Part shown: positions 1-9,413 of the stretch, piece by piece | Position numbering within the stretch: the stretch's first letter is position 1 | Layout: every line of letters begins with the position of its first letter | Program-made: the position numbers and the translations under genes | Notes under the pieces: model-generated | The model's database searches: none | Seen by the model: only the letters and a program-made list of their open reading frames with translations | What the model was told of the DNA's origin: nothing | DNA from: AAA164-E04 sp964342825 | GTDB taxonomy: Bacteria > Verrucomicrobiota > Verrucomicrobiia > Limisphaerales > AAA164-E04 | DNA: 64,000 bases | NCBI GenBank assembly: GCA_964342825.1 | Contig: CAYFHO010000002.1 | Coordinates: 1-64,000 of the forward strand | Direction: 5' to 3'

Positions 1-3000
1 CAACGGTTGGTTGATATCCACATCAATCGGATTCCCAAGCCAATCACGAGTCAGGTTAAAATTGACCAAAACCATCCCATCACTCTTTTTGGTGGTCAGT
101 GAAGCAAGTCGGCTTCTATTATCATGAGTGTATGTGGTGACCGTTCCATTTGATGCAACTTTTTTCGATACGTTTCCATCAAGATCGTGTTCATAGGTAG
201 TCGACCTTCCGTGCCATGGCGTCACACGTATCAGTCTTCCGACCGGATCATATTCAAAGATAACTTCCAGCCCACCTGGATACACCAACTTAGTGAGATT
301 GTGTTCCGCGTCATACTCAAATGAAATGATGTTTCCAAATGGATCAGTCTGCTGAATGGGACGTTCAAGAATGTCATACGAAATGCTGGTATCACCGAGA
401 CCATTGGAAAACCTTGTCAAACTTCCGACACCATTGTGATTAAACGTAAACGGACTCAATTCCTCTGAATAATCAATACGAGTTAATTCATTTCGTGTAT
501 TGTATGTCCTGTCTATGGTTGAACCATCTGACAGTGTGGTGATATCCAGGTTATTTGCATCATCATACGTGTGTTGGGTGATTCGGCCTTGAGGATCAGT
601 TATCCTTGTGAGGTTTCCGTTTGGATCGTATGAAAAATTGATAGACAAACCCTCATGAGTAATTTTGGTTCGGTTGCCAACAGCATCGTATGTAAATTGG
701 ACTGTCGCCGAGCCTGGCCCGACCGTTTTTGTTAACCTCCCATTTGCATCATAGGTAAAATTGTAACTACGTGAATCTTGCCCATCGGGTGAGATTAGCT
801 TGCGCTTGGTCAGCCGGTGAGCTCCATCATAGGCAAACTCAGTTTTTGAACCATCAGGATGATTTGTTCGAATTAAGCGATTTGCTCCATCATAATCATT
901 GGATGTTGTATTCCCTTTAGGTGAGGTAACGGTCTTTTGGTTATCCACGTTATCATAGGTGTAGGTAGTAACTTCTCCCAACTGGTTGGTAAGATCAGTC
1001 AAACGCCCAAGGGAATCATATCCGCGCAAAAGACTGTTGCCACGTCCATCAACAGTCTCTATCTCGCGCCCGTCAGCATCCCATTCTCTGGTGACGGTTT
1101 GAATACTGCCATGAGCTTCAGTTAAAAGCCTTCCATTAGCATCATACGTGTAACCAATTGCTTTACCAGTGGAGTCATCGACCTTAAGGGTGAGTCTGTC
1201 ATTCTCGTCGTAGACATAGTTTGTTTTATACCCCAACGGATCAATTTGTTGAACCAAGTTGTCATTGTTATCCCATACATATTCAGTTACCGCATCATTT
1301 GGATCGATGTCCTTAATCTTGCGACCAATAGAGTCATATTCCGATTTCCATCGTTTTCCACGCTTGTCTAAGACTTGTGTTAGGTTTCCGTGTGCATCAT
1401 AGGTATTCCAAATGCTTCCTCCTCCTGATCCCTGAATTTGAATGAACGTAGGCAGGGAAATGAATCTGGAATCGAAGTAGCTGAAGTTGATTTGATTTCC
1501 TAGGAAATCCTTACTCCATTCCAAAATGTTATTGGTTTTGTATTTCCATGACCGGGTCTGTTGCTCTCCATTTTTTTCCTGAGTTAGATTGTTTTTTAAG
1601 TCGTAAGTAAAACTTCGCTGCAGATTCTCTCCATCAATTTGTTGAGTGATGTTCCCCTGATCATCGTAGTCAGTAAACCAAAGCTCATTCCTACCATCCT
1701 CGGTCTTTATCTTTCTTCGATTCTCATCAAATGTGTACTCCTCACCAGATCCTAGCGAATCGTTAATTCGTGAGATCAAAAAAGTTGGGGTACCATTGTT
1801 CTTGCCATAAATGTGCTGCTCGCTGAATCCAAGTGGTGTGGTGACTGTAGTCGTGGATTCTATAGCATTGTCACTGTAACCATAGTTCGTGGTATTGTTG
1901 TAGCCGTCATGTTGATGGCGAAGGAGTCCTGACGAAGTGTCATAATCATTCTTCAAAATTGATTGACCGAAACGGTCAATGATTTCAACCAAGAAGTGCG
2001 CTTGGTAACGGTACTCCCACCTATTCCCCCTCGGATCTGTCACGTATCGTAAATCTCCTGTCGTCGGGTCATACTCAAACTGCACCGTGCGTGGCCCACC
2101 CTCAGCTCCATCCAGCGGGTCGGTTATCTGAATGATTCGCCCCTGCACATCAGTAGTGAAATCAATAACGCGTCCAACGGAATCGGTAACCTTATCCAAG
2201 TCACCCGATGGGGTATACGCAAAATCCAGACTTTTCGTAGACCGATCGGATATGGATGTCAGTTTTCCGTCTGAAGAAAAATTATAGACGACCAAATTTC
2301 TTGTAGTGAGTGCGTATATACCATCCTCATTTTTTAACAATGTGCTCGATACATTCGGCCAACTAGTATAAGTATCGTCAGGATTCTTTTTGTATACCTC
2401 TTGGTGCCCATCACCAAATTGTATGGTTACGTCATCTCCCTCCGTAGTCAGGTAAATGTGATACGTGTGTGTCCATCCAAAACCGAGCGGCCCTGATTCA
2501 GTAAGATCGGCCTGCGCATTATATGTTCTCGTAAAATCAAACGATACTCCAACTCCCGTAATGAACAAATCCGTCTGTGATGTTACAAAATTGCCTATTG
2601 CAGTATTCACGAGTGCCCCCGCATATGCTTGCTCTGGGGAGTAGCCAAGGAACATACCGGTGACGACGATAACCTGCGAGGACACATCCTGCCCGTTGGA
2701 TGCATCTATTACGGTCAGTGACACCGTATACGTCTCGAAAGTGTTTGATTTGGGGAACTCATGCTGAATCGTCTCGTATGCCATTCCGATTTCGGGGGCG
2801 CTCCCATCGCCAAAGTCCCAGCTATACGTTAGAGCGCCATTTGCAGAATGAGAACCTGATGCGTCAAACGTTACCAAGGTTTTTGGTTCCGCCACCAAAT
2901 CTGACATGGTGAATACGGATGTTGTTGGCAGGTTGCTCGTCGTTATCTGCAGGCTCACGTCATCAATTCGGATCACAGATGGATTGGAGGCATTGATTCC

Positions 3001-3528
3001 ACCGTGAAATCTGATACGCACGGCTTGTCCCACATAATCGAGCAGATCATAAGGACCAGCTGACACGTAAGCAGTTCCTTGAGCATTTCCATTGCCGAAA
3101 AATCCTAAGTATTCCAAAGGATTTCCGGCAACGTCGTATATGCTTACCGAAAAGAAATCCAATTTATCCGGAGCTGTCTCAGGTTCCGTGGTGGAAATTG
3201 AATACCAAAAAGAGAGTTGTGCCGAGGTTGCATTGGTCGGAATCGATACCTCCTGATACATTTCTCCTGACAAATCATTGCCCCTTGTTCCATCAGGATT
3301 GCTTAGGTAGGCATAGCCGGAACCAGTATGAGGAAACGCAAACTCGCTGTCTGCTTGCCATCCGCCAGACTGAGGATCAAAATCCCATACGGTCACTGCC
3401 CCCTCATAACCGCCATTCGTAATAAGTTCTGTTTGCGCAGACACGTCAACCCAATTGAATACAGCAAGCAGAATAATCATCAAATCTTTGACAATTTTCC
3501 CACTCTGCCGGCTGCTTTCTCGTGGCAT
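1..3528 (-). CDS. Secreted YD/RHS-repeat protein with PKD domain (3' end outside window)
   Basis: The frame is open without a stop for 1176 codons from an ATG at 3528 to the window edge, so the C-terminus is missing. Residues 1-32 form a Sec signal peptide (basic start, core MIILLAVF, cleavage near VSA-Q). Residues 35-200 look like a jelly-roll carbohydrate-binding module (ELITNGGYE start, IRIDDVSL end). A PKD domain follows at about 210-300 (YSWDFGDGS). Next comes a DUF6531-like segment (GNFVTSQTDLFI, LGFGWTHTYHIYL), then some two dozen YD repeats (YDANGRL, YDSLGRL and YDAVGNR types). RHS/YD proteins build a shell around a variable C-terminal effector or serve as surface adhesins. Which applies is unknown because the tip is outside the window. 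An alternative in-frame ATG lies at 3552, but 3528 gives the better signal peptide. It diverges from the TPR gene. Confidence 0.85.
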   Translation of the reverse strand, partial: MPRESSRQSGKIVKDLMIILLAVFNWVDVSAQTELITNGGYEGAVTVWDFDPQSGGWQADSEFAFPHTGSGYAYLSNPDGTRGNDLSGEMYQEVSIPTNATSAQLSFWYSISTTEPETAPDKLDFFSVSIYDVAGNPLEYLGFFGNGNAQGTAYVSAGPYDLLDYVGQAVRIRFHGGINASNPSVIRIDDVSLQITTSNLPTTSVFTMSDLVAEPKTLVTFDASGSHSANGALTYSWDFGDGSAPEIGMAYETIQHEFPKSNTFETYTVSLTVIDASNGQDVSSQVIVVTGMFLGYSPEQAYAGALVNTAIGNFVTSQTDLFITGVGVSFDFTRTYNAQADLTESGPLGFGWTHTYHIYLTTEGDDVTIQFGDGHQEVYKKNPDDTYTSWPNVSSTLLKNEDGIYALTTRNLVVYNFSSDGKLTSISDRSTKSLDFAYTPSGDLDKVTDSVGRVIDFTTDVQGRIIQITDPLDGAEGGPRTVQFEYDPTTGDLRYVTDPRGNRWEYRYQAHFLVEIIDRFGQSILKNDYDTSSGLLRHQHDGYNNTTNYGYSDNAIESTTTVTTPLGFSEQHIYGKNNGTPTFLISRINDSLGSGEEYTFDENRRKIKTEDGRNELWFTDYDDQGNITQQIDGENLQRSFTYDLKNNLTQEKNGEQQTRSWKYKTNNILEWSKDFLGNQINFSYFDSRFISLPTFIQIQGSGGGSIWNTYDAHGNLTQVLDKRGKRWKSEYDSIGRKIKDIDPNDAVTEYVWDNNDNLVQQIDPLGYKTNYVYDENDRLTLKVDDSTGKAIGYTYDANGRLLTEAHGSIQTVTREWDADGREIETVDGRGNSLLRGYDSLGRLTDLTNQLGEVTTYTYDNVDNQKTVTSPKGNTTSNDYDGANRLIRTNHPDGSKTEFAYDGAHRLTKRKLISPDGQDSRSYNFTYDANGRLTKTVGPGSATVQFTYDAVGNRTKITHEGLSINFSYDPNGNLTRITDPQGRITQHTYDDANNLDITTLSDGSTIDRTYNTRNELTRIDYSEELSPFTFNHNGVGSLTRFSNGLGDTSISYDILERPIQQTDPFGNIISFEYDAEHNLTKLVYPGGLEVIFEYDPVGRLIRVTPWHGRSTTYEHDLDGNVSKKVASNGTVTTYTHDNRSRLASLTTKKSDGMVLVNFNLTRDWLGNPIDVDINQPL

Positions 3529-3818
3529 AATGGATTCATAACACCACTCCATTGTTTCGGCAAGAATATTTCACAGAAAGCGATTTGCAGACGCTCACTT
3601 TTTCTTACTCCATTAATGATTCATATCATTTTGGAATCGATTTTTTCAGTCACCTTGCATCGCTTTGATGTGACGTATCTATTTAGTTTTCAGTTTAATG
3701 CATCCCATTGGCACACCTAACAACACTTATTCCTATTCCAATTTTTCCTTATTTAGCGTTGCATTCTTATTCCCCTAGCAGTAAAGCTTAATTAGCCTGA
3801 TTAATTTACTATTCAAAA

Positions 3819-5297
3819 ATGCACAAAAATGCACATTCTGAATCTTTCACCTGGTTAAAAGGAGTGTTGCTAAGACACCTGAAATGCCAAAATCTCAAAC
3901 AAGCTTGGAGGGATTTTGGAAGTCACTCATTTAAAACGTACAGTGGTTTTCGAATGGCACTTCAACGCTGGGATCCAAGTAAACCGAATGCCACGTCCAG
4001 TAGCTCTGCAAATGTCATTTCCACCTTGGCTGGGCTCAAAACACCCGAGGAACTTCTCCAAGCGTTTAGAGCTTTTCAAATCAGCAAAAACATTTACGAA
4101 AACCGCCCAATAGATGAAAAGCAAATCGGAATTTTAGCCGGACTGTATGAAGATGAAGAAAATTACCATGAGGCAATTTTGCTATTCGAAAGATTATATC
4201 TTCAGTTGAAACCCGAACCCACCTTAGCAAAAGCTGAGCTCTCTCGACGTATCGGCACTTGTTACCGTCATTTGGGAAAGTGGACCAAATCGGAGGATTG
4301 GTACAATAAAGCACAAAAAGAACTAAAGGGTGTAAACAACATAGATCAAGAGCCTCAAAGCATTCGAGCAGACACTGTTTCGATAAACTTACAATTCAAT
4401 ACAGCTATGATTACTTGGTTCAAACATGGCAATTCTCGAGAATGGCACGACACACTTGATCATCTGATAAACAATACTCAGAGCATTATCGTTAAATCAG
4501 AATGCACAAAAAATCCTGATTCAGACCTTGATCACAGATTATTGCACTTAAAACGCCAAAAGGCTGAAGCTCTCAGGAAATTAGGAAAGTACCAAGCAGC
4601 TATTGATCTTGCTCAGTCTTTATTCACTACGTACCAAGAGTACTTCATGGGGCATCCTGCTGCGTGGTCAAAAGCAATTGAACTTGATTCACGACGCTTT
4701 TTGAACAGCCCTTCGGAATCTCTACTATCTGAGTTTAAAACCTTGGAGATCCTAGCCACCAAAAACCGTTGGCTCAGATTAGCAGCCAGATGTCGCCTTG
4801 GAATTGCAGATATCCAGGTTTCCCTGCTCAAAAAAGACGTGCTTCCTGTTTCAGGTGATTCTATCACCAACCACATGTCAAGTTTGCTTATTCAAGGCAG
4901 ATCCAAGCTCACTTCAAATCAATTTAACGAAGCCAAGAAGCTTTTTAATCAGGCAAAACAATTGATCGGGGATCACGCTGAAAGCATGCATTTCGAGGAG
5001 TTACTTTCAGATTTTGGCATCGCTGAATCTCTAAGGCTATCATCACCGTCCTCCATAAGTAAGAAAACGAAAATGGCAGCGGAGGGTTTCAGGCGACTTC
5101 GTATGAGCTTCTTGGAATGTGGTTCCACTTGGGGAGCTTTGCGGTGTAATGCAGGTCTGCGACTACTCAATCAACCGGACTGGAACCTTCAGTTTAACTT
5201 CTGCCCTGAAGGAATAGATAAATCAATTGAAGATAAATTTTTGCAATCAAAATTAGATTTAAATAAAAATGTTACATTATTTGACGCTGTCATATAA
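3819..5297 (+). CDS. TPR-like repeat protein
   Basis: The product is 492 aa with no signal peptide and no membrane segment. It is largely helical and contains TPR-like helix pairs at about residues 105-170 (YHEAILLFERLYLQL, RRIGTCYRHLGKWTKSEDWY), 245-275 (KAEALRKLGKYQAAIDLAQ) and 350-385 (LIQGRSKLTSNQFNEAKKLF). These repeats normally mediate protein-protein contacts. No enzymatic motif is visible and I do not recognise a specific family. It is transcribed divergently from the RHS gene across about 290 bp and is the last gene before the accessory region. The only usable ATG at the 5' end is at 3819, with no clear Shine-Dalgarno sequence. Codon use is AT-richer than that of the housekeeping genes further right. 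Confidence 0.75.
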   Translation: MHKNAHSESFTWLKGVLLRHLKCQNLKQAWRDFGSHSFKTYSGFRMALQRWDPSKPNATSSSSANVISTLAGLKTPEELLQAFRAFQISKNIYENRPIDEKQIGILAGLYEDEENYHEAILLFERLYLQLKPEPTLAKAELSRRIGTCYRHLGKWTKSEDWYNKAQKELKGVNNIDQEPQSIRADTVSINLQFNTAMITWFKHGNSREWHDTLDHLINNTQSIIVKSECTKNPDSDLDHRLLHLKRQKAEALRKLGKYQAAIDLAQSLFTTYQEYFMGHPAAWSKAIELDSRRFLNSPSESLLSEFKTLEILATKNRWLRLAARCRLGIADIQVSLLKKDVLPVSGDSITNHMSSLLIQGRSKLTSNQFNEAKKLFNQAKQLIGDHAESMHFEELLSDFGIAESLRLSSPSSISKKTKMAAEGFRRLRMSFLECGSTWGALRCNAGLRLLNQPDWNLQFNFCPEGIDKSIEDKFLQSKLDLNKNVTLFDAVI

Positions 5298-5330
5298 AAA
5301 AGCCAATGCAATTACAGCATCAGCTTGTGA

Positions 5331-5357
5331 TTACCACATATCACCAGGCTGTGGTAA
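5331..5357. repeat. Inverted repeat between convergent genes
   Basis: Perfect 8-bp arms TTACCACA and TGTGGTAA are separated by 11 nt, between the end of the TPR gene and the end of the DUF932 fragment. There is no T-run on either strand, so this is only a possible weak terminator or processing hairpin. Confidence 0.3.
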
Positions 5358-5640
5358 CGACCTGATCCAGCACATCGTGACTCAATCGAGTACGAGCTGG
5401 CAATCTCCACAGATCTCCTTTAACCGTCTCAGTAACAGCGTTAAACAGCCGCCAAAGTGACTTCCCGTTCTCCTCAAACACCTCATGAGAGGGCTCCCGC
5501 CATTCCTTCAGCACATGAGGGACATGAGTCACGTTTATGGCTTTACGGTCAAGCAATCGAATGATCAGGTCGTGTGCCTGTTCATCTGGAATATCCTTCT
5601 CCTTATAGGATCGGAAACACTCAGACTGCTCAGCAAACCG
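5341..5640 (-). CDS. DUF932-family protein, C-terminal fragment
   Basis: This is the last ~99 residues of a protein whose start is lost in the assembly gap. The segment NGKSLWRLFNAVTETVKG followed by a basic LPARTRLSHDVLDQVV tail matches the C-terminal region of DUF932 (phage/plasmid-related, TIGR03299-like) proteins. Their role is not established, but they are common on plasmids, prophages and integrative elements. The reading frame can be joined through the run of N to the nuclease fragment on the other side, but the join has no biological meaning: the gap is a placeholder of arbitrary length and the two pieces resemble different families. The fragment is therefore listed as a separate gene. 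Its context (SWIM protein, VirD4-like ATPase, integrase) supports a mobile-element origin. Confidence 0.6.
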   Translation of the reverse strand, partial: RFAEQSECFRSYKEKDIPDEQAHDLIIRLLDRKAINVTHVPHVLKEWREPSHEVFEENGKSLWRLFNAVTETVKGDLWRLPARTRLSHDVLDQVVTTAW

Positions 5641-5740
5641 NNNNNNNNNNNNNNNNNNNNNNNNNNNNNNNNNNNNNNNNNNNNNNNNNNNNNNNNNNNN
5701 NNNNNNNNNNNNNNNNNNNNNNNNNNNNNNNNNNNNNNNN
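5641..5740. other. Assembly gap (100 N)
   Basis: This is a run of exactly 100 N, a conventional placeholder for a gap of unknown size. At least the 3' end of the nuclease gene and the 5' end of the DUF932 gene are missing here, and other genes may be missing too. Confidence 0.99.
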
Positions 5741-6486
5741 GGGAGGAAATCACACCAAGCGCAGTGCTTACCTGGTCGCTTGTGGAATACCTTGTACCGT
5801 ATCCACTTAGCCACTATTTGGAGTTTTCGGAGGTAACCCACCATGTCACCGCCTGTCCGTGTTCCCACAAACCATTCAATTCGTGGCTCTTTGGTTTTCG
5901 TTAACACACAGAAAGCAAGCTGTTTAGCGGTTGGATATGCTATTTGATAGGCGGTCAGTTGATCGGACAACATCACCTCGTAATCCCCGTAGGAACTACT
6001 GCTGGTTTTGAAATCAACAACTGTGGACACTCCTTGAATATCTCCCACCAAATCGATGACTCCCACAAGTGGGACATCAATCCCGGTGATAGAGATTTCA
6101 AAGGGTTTCTCGACACCCTGGATATTGCTGATCTTACCTGCTTCTGTTTTGAGGAAGCTGGTAAGAAGCTTTTCTCCAATGGTTTTGAGTTTCTCCCAGG
6201 TATCTGTCCGGGAATATCCAAGTTCAATGTCTTTAAGCCATCCCCAGGAATCTATGAAGTGCTCAATGGGTTCTTTTTGATCCGCAAAGAGTACTGCTAG
6301 AGATTGATGGATGATGCTGCCAAACACCAAATTGGCTGATGCAAGGCGTGGCCGGAGGTTTTCGACGTAATACAACCGATACTGCTCTGGACACGTCTCA
6401 TATTTGTTTACCCGTGAATGGGATAGATACGCCTTTCCTTTCTGGATTGGCTTTTCTTCCACATATGGAGCGGCGGGTAGAATCAT
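5741..6486 (-). CDS. PD-(D/E)XK nuclease with Cys cluster (Cas4/RecB-like), C-terminus lost in gap
   Basis: The first 248 residues are present. The N-terminal SHSRVNKYETCPEQYRLYY segment (Cys32), His60 (FGSIIHQSL), Asp145 (VGVIDLVG), the D158-F-K160 motif (VVDFKTS), a Q176/Y180 region and Cys242/Cys245 (CAWCDFL) fit the RecB-like PD-(D/E)XK fold with an AddB/Cas4-type four-cysteine iron-sulfur cluster. The fourth Cys would fall in the gap. Such enzymes are single-strand or exonucleolytic DNases in recombination, CRISPR adaptation or plasmid/phage processing. The ATG overlaps the stop of the upstream SWIM gene (ATGA), indicating translational coupling. No cas genes are nearby, so a role in a mobile element is more likely than CRISPR. 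This is inference from context. Confidence 0.8.
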
Positions 6487-7295
6487 TGCACCCTCCCTTC
6501 TGTTGCTGCAAGGATTTGATCAATGTTCACATACCGACCATCGGGACTTGGTTTGGTGATTACCATGCAGGATGCATTCAATTCCAATCCTTCAGCAACT
6601 TGCTGTGGATGTATTGGATTCCCAATGGAACCAAGGACATCCGCAAGTTGTTTATCTGATCCGAAGAATTTGAGCACATTGCTCCCTACTTGGATATTGA
6701 GGAAAAGGCGTCTCCCCCACTTCCCGGGCATACTACCGACACCAATGACTCTTGCAGGAGTTGCTCCTGTAGAACCATAGCCATTATTGGCTGGTTGGTG
6801 ACTGGATGATCCATTCCTTCCAAGGAAGGAACTGACAATCCCCTGCTGCAATCCAAGTACATGCGATGCATAGGCTTGGATTTTGGATGCATCAGATAGA
6901 GCTGCCGGCAATGCAAACTCAATGGACAGTGAATCTATCCGCCCATCGGGGCTAATAGACCGTTTGAGGAGCATTTGCCCCTCAGATTGAATTCCATTGC
7001 CATTTCCGTGGTGACCTAGCATCGGTGCATGACCATTCTCCGGTTGTATGGCTCCATTTCCATTTCTCGGTGTCAGACCTTGCTGATCCATCACCGCATG
7101 AATGTGTGCGCATAGCCCGTTTTGATCACGGTGTCCCCTACAGGAACATTGTGGCTGATGTGGTAGTCCACTCACCACATACTGATTAGCTGGTGACATT
7201 GCCGAGAACACTCGGAATCCATCTCCATCTTGTTGTATGACAAAAGGCTCTTGGCCTTGTCGTGATCCGTTCTGATTGAACGCTGTGGTATTCAT
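6483..7295 (-). CDS. SWIM zinc-finger protein of unknown function
   Basis: The product is 270 aa. A SWIM-type zinc finger lies at about residues 50-68 (CSCRGHRDQNGLCAHIHAV, a CxC...CxH arrangement). It is followed by a Gly/Asn/His-rich linker and a C-terminal region (SPDGRIDSLSIEFALP; GKWGRRLFLNIQVGSNVLKFFG) with no family I can name. SWIM domains bind DNA or protein and occur in mobile-element and DNA-processing proteins. An upstream in-frame ATG at 7358 is possible, but the start at 7295 has a clear GGAGAG Shine-Dalgarno sequence a few bases ahead. The stop overlaps the nuclease ATG by 4 bp, so the two genes form an operon. It is divergent from the VirD4-like ATPase gene, with a shared 160-bp control region. 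Confidence 0.7.
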   Translation of the reverse strand: MNTTAFNQNGSRQGQEPFVIQQDGDGFRVFSAMSPANQYVVSGLPHQPQCSCRGHRDQNGLCAHIHAVMDQQGLTPRNGNGAIQPENGHAPMLGHHGNGNGIQSEGQMLLKRSISPDGRIDSLSIEFALPAALSDASKIQAYASHVLGLQQGIVSSFLGRNGSSSHQPANNGYGSTGATPARVIGVGSMPGKWGRRLFLNIQVGSNVLKFFGSDKQLADVLGSIGNPIHPQQVAEGLELNASCMVITKPSPDGRYVNIDQILAATEGRVQ

Positions 7296-7457
7296 TATAG
7301 TCTCTCCGTATTTCTGTTTATTGTGGTTTGTTACATATTCTTTTGTGAAAGAATCCACTGTTAAGCGTATCTGAATGAAGGAATTGCTACAGAGGGACAG
7401 GATTGCGGATCAGGCATGGAGAAGCGCCTATGTTGAAAGGAATATTCACAGCAGGAT

Positions 7458-8633
7458 ATGCAGATGATAAACCCACGGGAAGATGACGTGACCTATATCG
7501 GATGGACCAATTTCCGTAATGAGAATAAGAAGTTTGGGATTTACCGTGCGGACCGGAGGTATCACATGCATTTGATCGGGCGTAGCGGAACCGGTAAAAC
7601 AACCCTGATGCGATATATGATTATGCAGGACTTTGGAAACGGTGAAGGAGCCTGTGTCATCGATCCGCACGGGGATCTCATTGAGTCATTGAAGGCTGAG
7701 ATGCCCGAACACCGGAAAAAGGAAGTGGTAGATTTTGACCTCGGCAATCCAAATCTTGATTTGAGATTCAATCCCTTGGAATCCACTGAACCTGGACGAC
7801 GACCACTCATTGCTTCCGGACTCATTGACGTCTTCAAACAACTTTTCGGGGACTCCTGGGGACCACGCTTGGAACATATCCTCCGAAACGTGCTATTGAC
7901 GTTACTGGATCAGCCGGTTTCCAGCTTGGAGGATATACCAAGAGTTCTACAGGATCGGGCCTACTCCAAACAAGCGTGTCTTCGAGTACGCAACCGGCAC
8001 GTCCAGGATTTCTGGTTAAAGGAATTCTGGAATTACTCTCCTCGATTTCAAAATGAAGCCATTTCTCCCGTTCTCAATAAGATTGGAGCATTCCTGTCCA
8101 ATCCAGTTTTGTCCCGTGTTCTGTGCCATGAACAGAGTTCCTTTGACATGTCGACGGTCATGAATGACGGGAAGATTCTGCTTGTCAATTTGAGCAAAGG
8201 AAAAGTTGGAGCAGATTCCGCCAAGTTGATCGGAGGGCTTCTCATGGCAAAAATGTCTCAGACAGCAATGGAACGATCCAACATTCCAGAACAACATCGC
8301 CGGGACTTTTACTTGTATTGTGATGAGTTCCCGACCTACTCCCCTCCAGGAATGGCCGAAATGTTATCCGAGTTACGAAAATACCGTTTGAGTCTTGTTT
8401 TGGCCCATCAGTTTCTGGCACAGTTGGATCGACAGGTGATGGAATCTGTTTTGAGCAACGTGGGAACACTGATTGCATTTAGAGTTGGCGTCACTGATGC
8501 AGAGGTATTGGAGAAGGAGTTTTATCCGGATATTACTGCAAATGACATGGTCAGCTTGGGAACTGGAGATATCTATCTGAAGCTAATGATCAGAGGCAAG
8601 GTTAGTGATGTATTTTCAGCGGAGTCTTCCTGA
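7458..8633 (+). CDS. VirD4/TraD-like DNA-translocating ATPase
   Basis: The product is 391 aa. Walker A is at residues 41-49 (GRSGTGKTT) and Walker B at about 284-291 (FYLYCDEF). The CVIDPHGDL motif and the FPTYSPPGMAEMLSELRKYRLSLVLAHQFLAQL stretch, read in short pieces, are typical of the TraD/TraG/VirD4 coupling-protein ATPases with a TraM-recognition-like C-terminal half. Such proteins move DNA or proteins through a type IV secretion channel. This one has no N-terminal membrane segments, as in the soluble DUF87-like ATPases of integrative elements. The C-terminus (VSDVFSAESS) ends sooner than in many relatives and may be slightly truncated. No relaxase or other T4SS gene is visible, although some could lie in the assembly gap. 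Confidence 0.8.
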   Translation: MQMINPREDDVTYIGWTNFRNENKKFGIYRADRRYHMHLIGRSGTGKTTLMRYMIMQDFGNGEGACVIDPHGDLIESLKAEMPEHRKKEVVDFDLGNPNLDLRFNPLESTEPGRRPLIASGLIDVFKQLFGDSWGPRLEHILRNVLLTLLDQPVSSLEDIPRVLQDRAYSKQACLRVRNRHVQDFWLKEFWNYSPRFQNEAISPVLNKIGAFLSNPVLSRVLCHEQSSFDMSTVMNDGKILLVNLSKGKVGADSAKLIGGLLMAKMSQTAMERSNIPEQHRRDFYLYCDEFPTYSPPGMAEMLSELRKYRLSLVLAHQFLAQLDRQVMESVLSNVGTLIAFRVGVTDAEVLEKEFYPDITANDMVSLGTGDIYLKLMIRGKVSDVFSAESS

Positions 8634-8844
8634 TTAAGTTTTGATCACACCATACTTTGATTTTGAGCGACATAGAGGAAATTAAAATCTCAATGATGTG
8701 TATAGTGGGGATGCGAAGGAGAAATATTTGAAAATATTTTCATTTTTTTGACCCCTGATTAACCATTTTTACGCATTGTTATGTGGGACATCGAATACCG
8801 ATGCCGGCCCACCAGTATTAATTCAACCACAAAACTTTAATCAT

Positions 8845-9336
8845 ATGGCAAGAAAAACTTTCTTCAGCTTCCAATATAAACCTGACAATTGGAGAGTATC
8901 ACAAGTCCGCAATATGGGTGTAATTGAAGGCAACAGACCTGCTTCAGATAATGATTGGGAAACAATTTCAGGCGGTGGAGATGCGGCAATCAGGAAGTGG
9001 ATTGGCGAACAAATGTCTGGGCGCACATGTTCCGTTGTGCTTGTTGGCACACATACGTCAGGACGGAAATGGATCAATTATGAAATCGAAAAAACATGGG
9101 ATGACGGCAAGGGGCTTGTAGGAATACACATTCATAACCTGCAGGATAGGGACGGAAACCAAAGCAGCAAAGGTAGCAATCCGTTCTGGAACATTTTAAA
9201 AGATGGTCATCGCCTTTCTTCTATTGTTCAATGCTATGACCCTCCATACACCAGAAGTACAAATGTTTATGACCACATAAAACAGAATATTGAGCAATGG
9301 ATTGAAGAAGCAATCACAATCCGTAAATCGTACTGA
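8845..9336 (+). CDS. TIR-like domain protein (DUF1863 / Thoeris ThsB-like)
   Basis: The product is 163 aa and is made almost entirely of one TIR-like (MTH538/DUF1863, PF08937-type) domain. The start MARKTFFSFQYKPD, the RNMGVIEG segment, CSVVLVGTHTSGRKWINYEIEKTWDD and the C-terminal helix IEQWIEEAITIRKS are hallmarks. The glutamate in INYEIEK is the expected catalytic Glu for NAD cleavage. In Thoeris systems, ThsB proteins of this family sense phage and make cyclic ADP-ribose-type signals that activate a SLOG-bearing effector. The next gene, 77 bp downstream on the same strand, encodes a SLOG domain fused to a patatin. An earlier in-frame ATG at 8776 would add 23 residues unlike the family, so the start at 8845 is preferred. 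Confidence 0.85.
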   Translation: MARKTFFSFQYKPDNWRVSQVRNMGVIEGNRPASDNDWETISGGGDAAIRKWIGEQMSGRTCSVVLVGTHTSGRKWINYEIEKTWDDGKGLVGIHIHNLQDRDGNQSSKGSNPFWNILKDGHRLSSIVQCYDPPYTRSTNVYDHIKQNIEQWIEEAITIRKSY

Positions 9337-9413
9337 CGCTTAGCTAGTTACTATTCCTTGATTTGGGACAATTGAAAACGTTCCCGAACTAAAATAGCGT
9401 ACCTCTACCAATC

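Noticed and set aside
5341..6486. A single 381-residue protein spanning the N run
   Set aside because: The gap is a placeholder of unknown length and the two sides match different families (PD-(D/E)XK nuclease and DUF932).
8745..8790. An integron attC-like site in front of the TIR gene (TTAAC...GTTATGT)
   Set aside because: Arms are not properly paired, there is no matching site after the TIR gene and no integron-type recombinase, so it is treated as chance.
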